A DNA stretch of 64,000 bases from Pleomorphomonas sp. NRK KF1 (GCF_023721755.1 NZ_JAMDLH010000002.1:857630-921629), one strand, 5' to 3'; counted from the stretch's first letter, positions 39,971-48,488 are shown. Notes: generated from the letters alone by a model not told the origin. Made by a program: numbers and translations.

Positions 39971-40867
39971 TCATCGCGACACGCCAAGTTCGTAGTCGCC
40001 GCCGATCACCAGATACTCTCCCTCACCCTTGAGAGGGTGCGAGGCCATCAGCGTGTTGAAGAACAGGATCTTCTCGCGGGGCACCCGTGCCGTGAGAATG
40101 ACATCACCGAAGCAGTCCGCGATGTCGCGCTCGGCCGTGAAGGACGACAGGCTGTTGAGGCGCATGACGATCCGGCGTCGATCGATCCGCTGCCGGATGG
40201 GATGCTCATCGAAGTCGTTGACGCCGCGATAAAGCGTCAGGTGGGTCTCCGCCGGAGAGGCGAAACGGAGAAGCGCCCACTGGCAGAACTCGTAGAGCAG
40301 GTCGAGCTGGGCCATGATCGCGTTGTTGTGGAAGCGGCTCGACATCTTCTCGGCCACATAGGCCGCCCAGGCGGCTGGCGCCTGCCTTACCAGACGTTCC
40401 TGATGGAAGGTCGGAAAGATGCCGAAGCGGCTTTCCACCCACCCTTTCAGCACCGCGCCCTCGGGGCCGTTGCTGTCGTAACCCCAACCCTTGATCAACC
40501 GCAGATAGGAAGACCGATAACGCCGCCGTCCCGCCGCGTTGCCCGGTTCGCGCTGCTCGCGATCGATGCCGAACATCGCCATCATGTAGGCGGCGAAGGC
40601 ATCGCCTGCCTCGGTCAGGTCCGCGGCAAGCCCGAGCATCTCGAACAGTCCTCCGTTCATTTCCCGCACGCCGGAGACATGGACGGGAACCGGCCGGGCG
40701 TTGAAGGCGACGTCGGCAAGAAAAGCCGTCGACAAGCCGACCAGGTTGGTCGAATGGCCAATCAGACCGCCATCCGGCGTTCCCTCCTGGGTGACCGTCG
40801 CTTCACTCACGATGAAGACCGCTCCAAAGCCCTGGGGATCAGCCGCCGTCGATCGGTCGCAGGGCAT
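39971..40867 (-). CDS. draT: Dinitrogenase reductase ADP-ribosyltransferase DraT
   Basis: Up to 298 aa. The DraT hallmarks GHSTNLVGLSTAFLADVAFNARP and LTLYRGVND with FHNNAIMAQLDLLYEFCQWALL are present. It transfers ADP-ribose from NAD+ to the NifH arginine (Arg102 here) on ammonium or energy shock, switching nitrogenase off. Its first 28 bp overlap the nifW 3' end; the start could be a little further in. Confidence 0.92.
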   Translation of the reverse strand: MPCDRSTAADPQGFGAVFIVSEATVTQEGTPDGGLIGHSTNLVGLSTAFLADVAFNARPVPVHVSGVREMNGGLFEMLGLAADLTEAGDAFAAYMMAMFGIDREQREPGNAAGRRRYRSSYLRLIKGWGYDSNGPEGAVLKGWVESRFGIFPTFHQERLVRQAPAAWAAYVAEKMSSRFHNNAIMAQLDLLYEFCQWALLRFASPAETHLTLYRGVNDFDEHPIRQRIDRRRIVMRLNSLSSFTAERDIADCFGDVILTARVPREKILFFNTLMASHPLKGEGEYLVIGGDYELGVSR

Positions 40868-41222
40868 CTCCGAGCGACACGAAGGGACGGCGCGGCGGTG
40901 CGGCTGGCCGGGCGGGGTCGCGGTCCTTCAACACCTTGAAAAGTCGCTTTTCCAGCGGCGAAGCGCCGGAGAACTCCCGATAGGCTCGCTCCAACATGGA
41001 GCGGGCGCGCGCGGCGGCAACGGCATCGGGCAGATCTTCGAGGTCGTCGCCCGCCAGCATCTCGCCCATGCGCTTCATGACGTGGAGGCGGCAGACGGCG
41101 AGGCGCTCGGGCTCGAAGCGAACGCCGAGGACATCGAAGAAGTCCTCGGCCGAGGAAAGGCGCCTCATCCTCTCAAGGATGTCGGCGGCGTCGGGAACGG
41201 GGCGATCGATGGGACAGGACAT
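40839..41222 (-). CDS. nifW: Nitrogenase-stabilising protein NifW
   Basis: 127 aa, the usual length. LSSAEDFFDVLGVRFEPE and VARSMLERAYREF-like segments plus F-x-VLKDRDP are family features. NifW associates with the MoFe protein and is thought to protect it from oxygen. Third-last gene of the iscA-nifW-draT-draG transcript. Confidence 0.9.
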   Translation of the reverse strand: MSCPIDRPVPDAADILERMRRLSSAEDFFDVLGVRFEPERLAVCRLHVMKRMGEMLAGDDLEDLPDAVAAARARSMLERAYREFSGASPLEKRLFKVLKDRDPARPAAPPRRPFVSLGDALRPIDGG

Positions 41223-41230
41223 GGTGCCTC

Positions 41231-41557
41231 TCAGCAGAAGGACTTGCCGCAGGAACAGCGGGACGCGGCGTTCGGATTGTCGAAGACGAAGCCCGACTGT
41301 TCGACGCCATCGACGAAGTCGACGACCAGTCCGTCGACGTGGCGCTGGGTCAGCAGATCGAGATAGAGCCGGACGCCACCTTGCTCCACCACGAGATCGC
41401 CGGGGCGTTCGTCCGTCTCCAGGCCCATTCGATACCGGAGGCCGGCGCAGCCTCCGGCCTCGACGATGATGCGCAAACCCTCGGCTTGTCCGGCGGCGCC
41501 GGCAAGAGCGGTTCGCACGGCGTCGGCAGCGCTTTCGGTGAGTTCGATCATGATCAT
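41231..41557 (-). CDS. Nif-associated A-type iron-sulfur carrier (IscA/HesB)
   Basis: 108 aa from ATG 41557 (an ATG two codons later at 41551 fits the GAGGAC site better). HesB/IscA fold with the three cysteines in AGGCAG and CSCGKSFC. Delivers iron or clusters to nitrogenase proteins. The sigma-54 promoter ends about 30 bp upstream, which excludes the longer open frame to 41818. Confidence 0.88.
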   Translation of the reverse strand: MIMIELTESAADAVRTALAGAAGQAEGLRIIVEAGGCAGLRYRMGLETDERPGDLVVEQGGVRLYLDLLTQRHVDGLVVDFVDGVEQSGFVFDNPNAASRCSCGKSFC

Positions 41558-41596
41558 GTCCTCACAACCCGGAAACGAAGTGGTCGAAGCGGAGAT

Positions 41597-41612
41597 TGCA
41601 TGGCTCATGCCA
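41597..41612 (-). promoter_or_regulatory. Sigma-54 promoter of iscA-nifW-draTG
   Basis: Minus-strand TGGCATGAGCCATGCA: GG and GC spaced as in TGGCACG-N4-TTGC, with two mismatches. Predicted start of transcription about 30 bp before the gene. Confidence 0.75.
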
Positions 41613-41650
41613 CATTCTAAGTATCTGAAATTCAAAGGGCCTGAGTGGCT

Positions 41651-41666
41651 TGTCGGAAATCCGACA
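41651..41666. promoter_or_regulatory. NifA upstream activator site
   Basis: TGTCGGAAATCCGACA, an exact TGT-N10-ACA with symmetric CGG/CCG flanks. Centre lies about 60 bp above the -12 of the iscA promoter. Confidence 0.8.
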
Positions 41667-41682
41667 TGTTGTCGGGTGCGGT

Positions 41683-42312
41683 TCACGCAGCCTCGTCCAC
41701 GCGCCTGCGGAGACCGGCAAGCCGGCTGAGGCCATCTTCGGTGCCGAAGCATTCGTTGAAGTCGGTGCAGACGGAACAAGAGGGCGCCGCGCAGAGCGAA
41801 AAGCCCTCGGCCTCGCAAAGCAGGCGATAGAAGTACTTCTTCCAGCGCATGTTGCCCGTATTGCCGGCATGCAGGGAGCGAAAATGGCGGGCGAGCAGAC
41901 GGTTGAGCTCGCCACGGTCGTTCAGCCCCAAGTCCTGCCAGAGATGATCCGGCCGCATGGCCCTTCGGGCGATCAGGGCGGCCAACCAGGTGGTCATGGG
42001 TTCGGGCCCGGAGCGGTGCGCCAAGAGGAGATCGACAAGGAGCGCTTCCTCTTCCGCCGGCTCACTTGGTTCAAAACCGGCAAGCTCAGTGGCGGCATAG
42101 CCTGGGAAACAGTGACAAACGAGCCGACCGAGTTCGGTCTGCGACAGACCGAGACCGTCGATGGTGCTGATGCCTGACGTCGCCGCCTCGGTCAATGCCG
42201 CAGCGAGAATCGAGGCGAGCACATGGTTGTCGAACGCCTCCGCGTCATCCCGCGCCGGGCGGGCCGCGTCGCTGAGCGTCGAGTAGTGGCGCGCAAAGAT
42301 CGAGGCCGGCAT
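41683..42312 (-). CDS. nifQ: NifQ, molybdenum donor for FeMo-cofactor
   Basis: 209 aa; the C-terminal cysteine motif CAAPSCSVCTDFNEC (Cx5Cx2Cx5C-type) binds the Mo-Fe-S cluster passed to NifEN. A GGAGG site sits eight bases upstream of ATG 42312. Its own sigma-54 promoter lies 84 bp upstream, so it is a separate transcript from modD. Confidence 0.9.
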   Translation of the reverse strand: MPASIFARHYSTLSDAARPARDDAEAFDNHVLASILAAALTEAATSGISTIDGLGLSQTELGRLVCHCFPGYAATELAGFEPSEPAEEEALLVDLLLAHRSGPEPMTTWLAALIARRAMRPDHLWQDLGLNDRGELNRLLARHFRSLHAGNTGNMRWKKYFYRLLCEAEGFSLCAAPSCSVCTDFNECFGTEDGLSRLAGLRRRVDEAA

Positions 42313-42331
42313 GTGTCACCTCCGTCAACTC

Positions 42332-42347
42332 TGTCGGAAAACCGACA
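42332..42347. promoter_or_regulatory. NifA-type site inside the nifQ leader
   Basis: TGTCGGAAAACCGACA, exact TGT-N10-ACA, same extended palindrome as the other nif sites. It lies between the predicted nifQ transcription start and the start codon rather than upstream. Confidence 0.6.
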
Positions 42348-42367
42348 AGACGAAACCGTCTTGTCGG
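42342..42367. other. Perfect hairpin, 11-bp arms and 4-nt loop
   Basis: Arms CCGACAAGACG and CGTCTTGTCGG around AAAC, overlapping the NifA-type site. In the nifQ transcript it would form a 5' leader hairpin; it could also end modD transcription, though no T-run follows. Confidence 0.55.
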
Positions 42368-42395
42368 ACTTCGGGAGCGTCTGGAGGGGATCAGC

Positions 42396-42410
42396 GCAAG
42401 GGTCGTGCCG
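42396..42410 (-). promoter_or_regulatory. Sigma-54 promoter of nifQ
   Basis: Minus-strand CGGCACGACCCTTGC matches TGGCACG-N4-TTGC except for the first base. It sits immediately after the modD stop codon. Confidence 0.75.
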
Positions 42411-42412
42411 GT

Positions 42413-43231
42413 TCAGTCGGCAAACAGTCGGACCGCGACGTCGCGAGGCCGAGCGGTGTAGGGCCAGGACGTGACGATGAAGTCGGCGCCGGCCGCGACA
42501 TAGGCGGCCGCATTGCTCGGATCGATGCCGCCGGCCGCGCCGATGCGCGCCCGCTTGCCTCTTTCCGGCAGCCGACCGACCAGTTCGGCCACCGCCTCAG
42601 GCTTGAACTTTTCGAGCTGGACCACGTCGAAGCCGGCGACTGCCGCCTCGACTGCCTCGTCGATCGTGCCGACCTCGACTGTCAGCGCCTTCTCCGGCTG
42701 GGTCCGCCGGAGGCGAGCCGCGATGTCGGACAGGCTCTCGCCACCAAGGAACAAGCGGTGCTCCGGAAAGACGAGGATGGTCTCCGACAGACCATGGCGG
42801 TGAAGAATGCCCCCACCGGCCCGGACGGCCAGTTGCGACAGGGCACGGGCGCCGGGCACCGTCTTTCGCGTGGTGGCGACCGGAAGCGGGGCCGCCGCCT
42901 CGACCACGGCACGGGTTGCCGAGGCGATGCCCGACAGGATTTCGAGAAGCGTTTGCGCCGCCTTCCAGGCACGGTGCAAGCCGGAGGCCTGTCCACGCGC
43001 CTCCAGGATGGGCGTCCCGGCAGGCAGCCAATCGCCGTCCTTTGCGTGAACATCGACGACAAGGTCGTCCATCATTCTCGTGGCAACCTCGATGCCGGCA
43101 AGCACCATGTCATGGCGCGCCGTGAAGGTCATACGACCGGGCCGGTGCCCGAAGCCCAGAGCATCGGTGGTCAGATCACCGGCGGGCACATCCTCGGCCA
43201 GCAGGCGTTCGATATCGCTTGCGGAAATCAT
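42413..43231 (-). CDS. modD: ModD, NadC-like molybdenum-utilisation protein
   Basis: 272 aa of the quinolinate-phosphoribosyltransferase fold (ATRKTVPGARALSQLAVRAGG, HRHGLSETIL, VEVGTIDEAVEAA, IGAAGGIDPSN). ModD proteins are NadC paralogues encoded with molybdate transport genes in alphaproteobacteria; the exact reaction is unsettled. Overlaps the stop of the mop gene, so it shares the Mo-responsive promoter. Confidence 0.88.
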   Translation of the reverse strand: MISASDIERLLAEDVPAGDLTTDALGFGHRPGRMTFTARHDMVLAGIEVATRMMDDLVVDVHAKDGDWLPAGTPILEARGQASGLHRAWKAAQTLLEILSGIASATRAVVEAAAPLPVATTRKTVPGARALSQLAVRAGGGILHRHGLSETILVFPEHRLFLGGESLSDIAARLRRTQPEKALTVEVGTIDEAVEAAVAGFDVVQLEKFKPEAVAELVGRLPERGKRARIGAAGGIDPSNAAAYVAAGADFIVTSWPYTARPRDVAVRLFAD

Positions 43232-43440
43232 AGGTCGACACCGATCATCACGTCGGATGCCTTGATGATGGCGGCGGCATCCGCGCCGACCATCAGCCCG
43301 AGATCATCGGCCGCCTCATTGGTGATCGCAGCCGTGATGACCATACCCTCCACGATCTCGACCTTGACATGCGTGGTGGTCGCACCACGGGTGAGGGCCA
43401 CCACCTTGCCCTTCAGGATGTTACGCGCCGAGAGCCGCAT
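43228..43440 (-). CDS. mop: Molbindin Mop (molybdenum-pterin/molybdate-binding)
   Basis: 70 aa from ATG 43440: a single TOBE/MopI domain (LSARNILKGKVVALTRGAT, VITAAITNEAADDLGL). Hexameric molbindins store molybdate in the cytoplasm. Overlaps modD. The ModE-type operator is 33 bp upstream. Confidence 0.92.
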   Translation of the reverse strand: MRLSARNILKGKVVALTRGATTTHVKVEIVEGMVITAAITNEAADDLGLMVGADAAAIIKASDVMIGVDL

Positions 43441-43472
43441 GGCCTTCTCCGTATCTGCGTGAAGTCTCGCCT

Positions 43473-43496
43473 CGTTATATATCCGAAACAATAACG
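43473..43496. promoter_or_regulatory. ModE-type Mo-box
   Basis: CGTTAT-N12-ATAACG, the same half-sites and spacing as the operator of the E. coli modABC operon as I remember it. It sits between divergent mop-modD and the DUF2478 gene, positioned to repress or activate either with molybdate status. No modE or modABC gene is in the window. Confidence 0.7.
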
Positions 43497-43565
43497 ATCA
43501 AGACATTTGGCCCGGCGCTTGCGAGGCGCCCTCCATCGCCGCTCGCGTCCGACAAGGAACCTCCC

Positions 43566-44168
43566 ATGACCCGTCGCCTGCTCGACCGCTTTCCCACCCT
43601 CGACCCTGCCGCGATAAATGCGTCCGAGCTGGCGGCAATCGTTTACGAGGAAGGTGCCTCGGTGGACCACCTCATCGCCTTCTTCGCCGACGAGCTCCAG
43701 ACGGCATGGCGTCGAGTGGGCGGCATCGTCCACCTCCCCGATGACGAGGAGCCGCCGAGCAGAGACGTGACACTGGTCGATCTGGTCGTCGGCGATCGCT
43801 GGCGGCAATTGCATGCGCGCCACTCTCAGGCAGAGGCGGTCGCGGCGACACGGCGCATTCTCGCGGCCATCGAGGCGCGGGTCGACCTTGTCATCGTTCC
43901 GCGCTTCGGCGCGGCGGAAATCGACGGCGGCGGCCATGCCGACGCCTTCGGCACGCTCGCCGCCTTTGGCCTGCCCGTTCTGACGGCGGTCCTCCGGGAA
44001 GACGTTGAGGCCTGGTTGCGGTTTACCGGCGGGATCGGCACCCTACTTGCCTGCCGCCTGCGTGTCGTACGCGCCTGGTGGCAGGAAACCGACGACAGGC
44101 GACAAAAGCTGCTTGCCCGACAAAACGCGAGAAGCGGCAATGTCGTGCCGCTTCTGCCAAGTTTCTGA
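43566..44168 (+). CDS. DUF2478 protein, molybdenum-associated
   Basis: 200 aa; IVYEEGASVDHLIAFFADEL, the GGIVHLPD strand and VDLVIVPRFGAAEIDGGGHADAFGTLAAFGLPVLTAV match DUF2478, a P-loop-related fold (THEP1-like) without a clear Walker A here. The family occurs beside molybdate transport and Mo-enzyme genes. It is the only plus-strand gene in the nif locus and shares the Mo-box with mop. Function unknown. Confidence 0.8.
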   Translation: MTRRLLDRFPTLDPAAINASELAAIVYEEGASVDHLIAFFADELQTAWRRVGGIVHLPDDEEPPSRDVTLVDLVVGDRWRQLHARHSQAEAVAATRRILAAIEARVDLVIVPRFGAAEIDGGGHADAFGTLAAFGLPVLTAVLREDVEAWLRFTGGIGTLLACRLRVVRAWWQETDDRRQKLLARQNARSGNVVPLLPSF

Positions 44169-44183
44169 CAATGGAGGAAGGCG

Positions 44184-44501
44184 TTACGCCGCCAGCTTGT
44201 CGGGCGGGGCGTGACTCTGGCAGTTCTTGGGACAGACCCGGGCGCAGGCGTTGCAGCCGATGCAGGCGCCGTCATTGTCGGCGACCATGATCTTGCGGTT
44301 GAGCTCGCCGTCGAAATCGTCATCGTCGTCCTCGACGACCTTGCCGAGGATCTCGCCCTCATCGTCGACACCGTAGAGATGCATGACGTCGCGGTCGCAG
44401 ACCTTGAAACAGCGGGCGCAGCCGATGCAGGCGCCGCCGTCGATCGAAACGAGAAACAGCGGCGTCCAGGGGCTGCCGTCGCGGGTGGTGTAGTCGGCCA
44501 T
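44184..44501 (-). CDS. fdxB: Nif-specific ferredoxin III (FdxB)
   Basis: 105 aa; two [4Fe-4S] motifs, CIGCARCFKVC (about residues 26-36) and CIGCNACARVC (about 83-93), separated by an acidic insert (EDDDDDFDGE). The length and insert match the nif-specific ferredoxin III family. Probable electron carrier for nitrogenase or cofactor assembly. Last gene of nifE-nifN-nifX-DUF269-fdxB. Confidence 0.9.
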   Translation of the reverse strand: MADYTTRDGSPWTPLFLVSIDGGACIGCARCFKVCDRDVMHLYGVDDEGEILGKVVEDDDDDFDGELNRKIMVADNDGACIGCNACARVCPKNCQSHAPPDKLAA

Positions 44502-44534
44502 CAAATGTCTCCAGCTCGGATGGTTCGAGAGAAC

Positions 44535-44996
44535 TCAGAAGTCGGCAACCTCGGGAAAGCGACCGATCATGGCGATGGCCTCATCGACCAGCTTGCTGCC
44601 GGCAGCGGCCAGCGCGGCGAAGTCGTCGAAGCCGAAGCGGTGGACGTCACGCAACGTCCTTGAGACCACCACCAACCGGCCGGCTGTGAGAAGCACGCGG
44701 CCGAAGCCCTCGTGGTTCAGCTTCAGGATGGGCGAGGCGACCCGACCCGTGGCCTGCTCGACGGCGAGACTGACCGCGCCATAGAAAGCCTCCACCCGGT
44801 CGATGATGTCGGGATCCGGATCGTCGATGATCGGCCTCGACCGACGCTCCTCGCGGCTGACGATGAAATCGGCGAGCACCTCACCGTCGGTCTTTCGCTC
44901 CCAGACGCCGTAGCTGTCGGCGGCGCGGACGAGGCGGGCCAACGTCCTGACGAAGGGATGGTCTAGGTCGGGAATCGGCGGGGCGATGTCGCTCAT
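44535..44996 (-). CDS. NifX-associated DUF269 protein
   Basis: 153 aa from ATG 44996. Helical, with the DUF269 pattern [19 protein letters not shown] and the [27 protein letters not shown] segment. Always found next to nifX; role in FeMo-cofactor synthesis suspected. Five bases after the nifX stop. Confidence 0.9.
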   Translation of the reverse strand: MSDIAPPIPDLDHPFVRTLARLVRAADSYGVWERKTDGEVLADFIVSREERRSRPIIDDPDPDIIDRVEAFYGAVSLAVEQATGRVASPILKLNHEGFGRVLLTAGRLVVVSRTLRDVHRFGFDDFAALAAAGSKLVDEAIAMIGRFPEVADF

Positions 44997-45000
44997 CGGT

Positions 45001-45489
45001 TCAATCATCCTCGAAATCGGGACGCGGGGCACCAACGCCAGCTGCCTGCAGCACCTTGCGCAGCCAGGGCGGCGGGCTGCCGGTCAGCATGGCGCGCACC
45101 TTTTCCAGCACGTCATCGATGGGGGCAGCTTGCGCCTTGATCGGGTGAATCCGCTGCGCCACCGCCTTGGCGGCGGCCGGGCCGCCAATGGCCAGGCAGA
45201 ACAACAGATGGCAGCCGGCGAGCGCGTCGACCTTGGGCGTGATGCGGTCGTCGCCATCGGTCCGGTGGTTGCCGTCGCCCTCAGTGTTGCCCTCGAACTC
45301 GACGGCTTCGACAAAGCTCCAGCCAGAGGGCGTCACGTCGTAGACGGCGAACTTGGGCGCCGATCCGAAATGGGCGTTGAGCCCCTTGAGATCGGTTGAC
45401 GCGATGGCGACCCGCACCGAGCCGGGCGGTGGCGCGGCATCGGTCACCTCGTCAGTGTCGACGAGGCTCAGGCGACGGACGGCTGTCAT
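45001..45489 (-). CDS. nifX: NifX, FeMo-cofactor carrier
   Basis: 162 aa; dinitrogenase iron-molybdenum-cofactor-binding domain ([37 protein letters not shown]). Carries NifB-co/VK-cluster between NifB and NifEN. Its ATG lies inside the nifN 3' end (38-bp overlap), preceded by GGGAGA. Confidence 0.93.
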   Translation of the reverse strand: MTAVRRLSLVDTDEVTDAAPPPGSVRVAIASTDLKGLNAHFGSAPKFAVYDVTPSGWSFVEAVEFEGNTEGDGNHRTDGDDRITPKVDALAGCHLLFCLAIGGPAAAKAVAQRIHPIKAQAAPIDDVLEKVRAMLTGSPPPWLRKVLQAAGVGAPRPDFEDD

Positions 45490-46828
45490 GGAGTGTCTCC
45501 CGGTTGCGGAGCGGATCGAGGCTTTCGGGTGTCGGGTGATGGTGGTCGGCGGCGATCAGGGTGTTCGCCACCTCGAAGATCAGGTCGCGCGTGCCCTCGT
45601 AGAGCGCGCTTCGGCGATGCTGGGCGCCAAGACGGTCGAAAATAGGAAAGCCGACGCGGAACAACGGTATGCCCAACCGTTCCGACGCCTGTCGACCGTG
45701 GGCATGACTGACCAAGAGATCGGCGCCGACCGCACGTTGCTCAAGGTCGCCGAGATCGCCGACAACCACCTCGGCCGGCACGGCGTCCAGGATGGCGCTG
45801 TCCGGCGTCGATGCGATTGCGACGCTGGTCTCCGCGCCCATTTCGGCGAAGAAGCTCGCCATCTGGTAGAGAAGATCCGGTTCGGCAGCGATGGCCATCT
45901 TGCGGCCACCGAAGTGGAAATGACCGTCGAGCATGGCATCCTGAAGCTGCGACCGACGACGACGGATCGAAGCGGGAACCGGACGGCCGGACAGCCGGGC
46001 GAGCAAGGCCACGAACCGATCGGCAGCGGCGAGTCCGGTCAGCGTCGGCAGAAGCGTATAGGCGAGACCGGTCTTGCGCTTCAGGGCCTCGGCCGGGCGG
46101 CGCATGTGCTCGCCGATGGCGACGCAATGACAGGCGGCGCCCAGCGTCTCGATGTCGGCAACGGTGGTGCCGCCGTAGGCGGAGGGTATCCAGCGATCCG
46201 GGACCGTGCCGTCGAGCGAGCCGGAGATGTCCGGCAAGACCACAGGCGCGAAGCCGAACAGCTCGGCTGTCTGCCGCACGACTTCGATGTCGCCGACCGT
46301 GAAGTGGCTGGGTGCGAGGATGACGAGGCGCTCGGGGTCGCGCCGCGCGGCAGGCTGGGTCATCGCCTCGATCATTGCCGCGACGGCGGCGCTCCAGCCA
46401 TCCTCGATCGAGCCGCGAAAATCTGGTGTCTCAGCCAGCACGACGCGGCAGTCGCCAAGCGCGTCGGCGCGACGGTCGACGATGGAGGCGATATCGGCGG
46501 CAAAGTCCTCGCCGCGCGTTTCGACCAGCGCCGTGGTGCAGACGCCGATCAGCTTGGGGTTGGCGCGCGTCCGGATGTTGAGAATGGCTTCCTCGAGATG
46601 ATCGGCGCCGCCGAGCACCGTCGAGATTTCGTTCATGGCCGTCGTCTGGATCGGGATGGTTTCCTTGAAGTGGCGAACGAACAGCACCAGCGCGAAAGCC
46701 GTGCAGCCCTGGCTGCCATGAAGAAGAGGCATGGCCCCCTCGACGCCAAGAAAGGCATAGGCGGCGCCAAGCGGCTGCGAAGACTTCAGCGGATTGGTGG
46801 AGAGGGAGCGAACTTCGGTCGCGGACAT
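45452..46828 (-). CDS. nifN: Nitrogenase MoFe-cofactor scaffold NifN
   Basis: 458 aa from ATG 46828, with GAGGAG six bases upstream; the frame is open to 46993 only because it runs through nifE. NifN/NifK-like fold with NPLKSSQPLGAAYAFLG and HGSQGCTAFALV, including the P-cluster-region Cys. Forms the NifEN tetramer on which FeMo-cofactor matures. Confidence 0.94.
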   Translation of the reverse strand: MSATEVRSLSTNPLKSSQPLGAAYAFLGVEGAMPLLHGSQGCTAFALVLFVRHFKETIPIQTTAMNEISTVLGGADHLEEAILNIRTRANPKLIGVCTTALVETRGEDFAADIASIVDRRADALGDCRVVLAETPDFRGSIEDGWSAAVAAMIEAMTQPAARRDPERLVILAPSHFTVGDIEVVRQTAELFGFAPVVLPDISGSLDGTVPDRWIPSAYGGTTVADIETLGAACHCVAIGEHMRRPAEALKRKTGLAYTLLPTLTGLAAADRFVALLARLSGRPVPASIRRRRSQLQDAMLDGHFHFGGRKMAIAAEPDLLYQMASFFAEMGAETSVAIASTPDSAILDAVPAEVVVGDLGDLEQRAVGADLLVSHAHGRQASERLGIPLFRVGFPIFDRLGAQHRRSALYEGTRDLIFEVANTLIAADHHHPTPESLDPLRNRETLHDSRPSPEPRRH

Positions 46829-46838
46829 CGCCATCTCC

Positions 46839-48317
46839 TCAGCAGTCGTCGGCGTCTTCGAGGACGCCGCCGGCGAATTTGCGAAAGCTATGGGTGACCT
46901 CCACCGGCATGTCGGGGGCGTCGAGCAGTCGTCCAGCCTCGTCCCATGGCGCCGGTGCGCGCAAGGCCGGGAACACCGGGCTGTTGACGGCAAGATCGAT
47001 CCGCTTGAGCAGTTCGACGAAGCCTTCGTAGCCGGCGTAGGGGTGATGGCGCTCCTGGTTGACGTCGAGCCAGGGCGTCTTTGCCTTCAGCGCGATAAAC
47101 TGGGTGCGGCTGCCCGACAGCATGATGTCGGCCTCTCCATCGGCCAGCATCCGGTAGATCTCGCGCGGTGGCAGGCGATCGAATAGATGCTTCTCGTCCT
47201 TCAGGGCGGCAAGCGCCCGGGCCTTGTCCTCCTCCGTCGACTTCTTGATGGACGTGCGGATCACTTCCATGCCGGCCTCCTGCAACGCATCGACCATCGA
47301 CCAGCTCTTGACGCCGCCGGTGTTGAGCAACACCCGCTTGCCGGCGAGCCGGGGCTTCAGCGGAGCAATGCGTTGCCAGGCGATCGCCTCCTCGCGAGCG
47401 ATCAGCGCCTCGGCCCGGTCGAGAAGGTCGGCCGGCGCGCCCCCTTCCACCAGCAAACCGCAGATGCCACGGATGGCGGCCGACGTGTCGGCAATGCCGT
47501 AGAAGGATCCTTCGAAATAGGGGATGCCCCAGCGCTCCTGCATGCCGCGCGCGAGGTTGATGAGGGCCGACGAGCAGACCATCATGTTGGCCTTGGCCCG
47601 ATGGGCGGTGGCGATGTCGCGATAGCGGGCGTCGCCGGGAATCACGGCGCGCAGACGGATGCCCAGCTCTTCAAGGAGCGGCTTCACGAACCAGAACTCG
47701 CCAAGCAGATTGTATTCGCCGAGGATGTTCACGTCGTAAGGCGTCACGTCGTCCGGCTCGACAGTGCCGATGACATGGTCGAGAAGCGTCTGGCCGGCCA
47801 AGCGGTTGCCGAGGTTCTTCGAACCGGCGAAACCGGGCGCCTCGACAGGGACGACAGGACGGCCGAAGCGCTCGCCGGCGCGTTCGCAGACGGCGGCGAT
47901 ATCGTCGCCGATCAGCGCCGCGACGCATGTGGAGTAGACGAAGATGGCGGGCGGATCGTGCCGTTCGACGATGGTCCGGATCGCCTTGAACAGCTTCTTC
48001 TCGCCATTGCCCATGACGATGTCGAGCTCGGAAAGATCGGTCGTAAAGGAGCGCCGCCACAGGTCGGGGCCGGACGAGACCGAATGGCGGTTGTCCCAGG
48101 AGTTGCCCTCGCAGGCCAGAGGGCCGTGGATGAGGTGGGCAACGTCGGTCACCGGCTGCAGCACGATCTTGGCGCCATCGAAGGCACACCCGCCGGCCGC
48201 GGCGCCGGGCGTCAGAGGCTTCGAACAGCCCTTCTTGCGCGTCGTCTCGGACTTCTCCCGATTGGTCGGGCAAGCCGGCTCGTCGAACACACTGGCAATC
48301 CTGGCCTTCAGGGACAT
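46839..48317 (-). CDS. nifE: Nitrogenase MoFe-cofactor scaffold NifE
   Basis: 492 aa from ATG 48317. The predicted sigma-54 transcript start near 48343 makes an in-frame start at 48341 unlikely. Has CxxxxxxGAAAGGCAFDGAK-type N-terminal cysteines, HGPLACEGNSWD, and the C-terminal HPYAGYEGF segment equivalent to the cofactor-binding end of NifD. First gene of its operon. Confidence 0.94.
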   Translation of the reverse strand: MSLKARIASVFDEPACPTNREKSETTRKKGCSKPLTPGAAAGGCAFDGAKIVLQPVTDVAHLIHGPLACEGNSWDNRHSVSSGPDLWRRSFTTDLSELDIVMGNGEKKLFKAIRTIVERHDPPAIFVYSTCVAALIGDDIAAVCERAGERFGRPVVPVEAPGFAGSKNLGNRLAGQTLLDHVIGTVEPDDVTPYDVNILGEYNLLGEFWFVKPLLEELGIRLRAVIPGDARYRDIATAHRAKANMMVCSSALINLARGMQERWGIPYFEGSFYGIADTSAAIRGICGLLVEGGAPADLLDRAEALIAREEAIAWQRIAPLKPRLAGKRVLLNTGGVKSWSMVDALQEAGMEVIRTSIKKSTEEDKARALAALKDEKHLFDRLPPREIYRMLADGEADIMLSGSRTQFIALKAKTPWLDVNQERHHPYAGYEGFVELLKRIDLAVNSPVFPALRAPAPWDEAGRLLDAPDMPVEVTHSFRKFAGGVLEDADDC

Positions 48318-48353
48318 GGGCGCCTCGTCGCTTGCGGTCACAGACCTTGTTTC

Positions 48354-48368
48354 GCAAGCGACGTGCCA
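48354..48368 (-). promoter_or_regulatory. Sigma-54 promoter of nifE
   Basis: Minus-strand TGGCACGTCGCTTGC, a perfect fit to TGGCACG-N4-TTGC. Confidence 0.88.
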
Positions 48369-48472
48369 GTGAGGCCCTGCCTACCAACAGATTGAAATCG
48401 CTGACTCCTTTCAACAGACACCGGGATCTCGTGCGTTCGTTCCCCGTGGCGGATAGGCTTGCGACACACCAT

Positions 48473-48488
48473 TGTCGGATTTGCGACG
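48473..48488. promoter_or_regulatory. Probable NifA site for nifE, one mismatch
   Basis: TGTCGGATTTGCGACG: TGT-N10-ACG, one base off the consensus but sharing the extended TGTCGG arm. Centred about 125 bp above the -12 of nifE. Confidence 0.55.

Noticed and set aside
41558..41818. Long N-terminal extension of the IscA-like protein
   Set aside because: It would run through the sigma-54 promoter, the NifA site and the nifQ 3' end; HesB/IscA similarity begins only at 41557.
45353..46897. 514-codon plus-strand frame opposite nifN
   Set aside because: Antisense to NifN; no motif.
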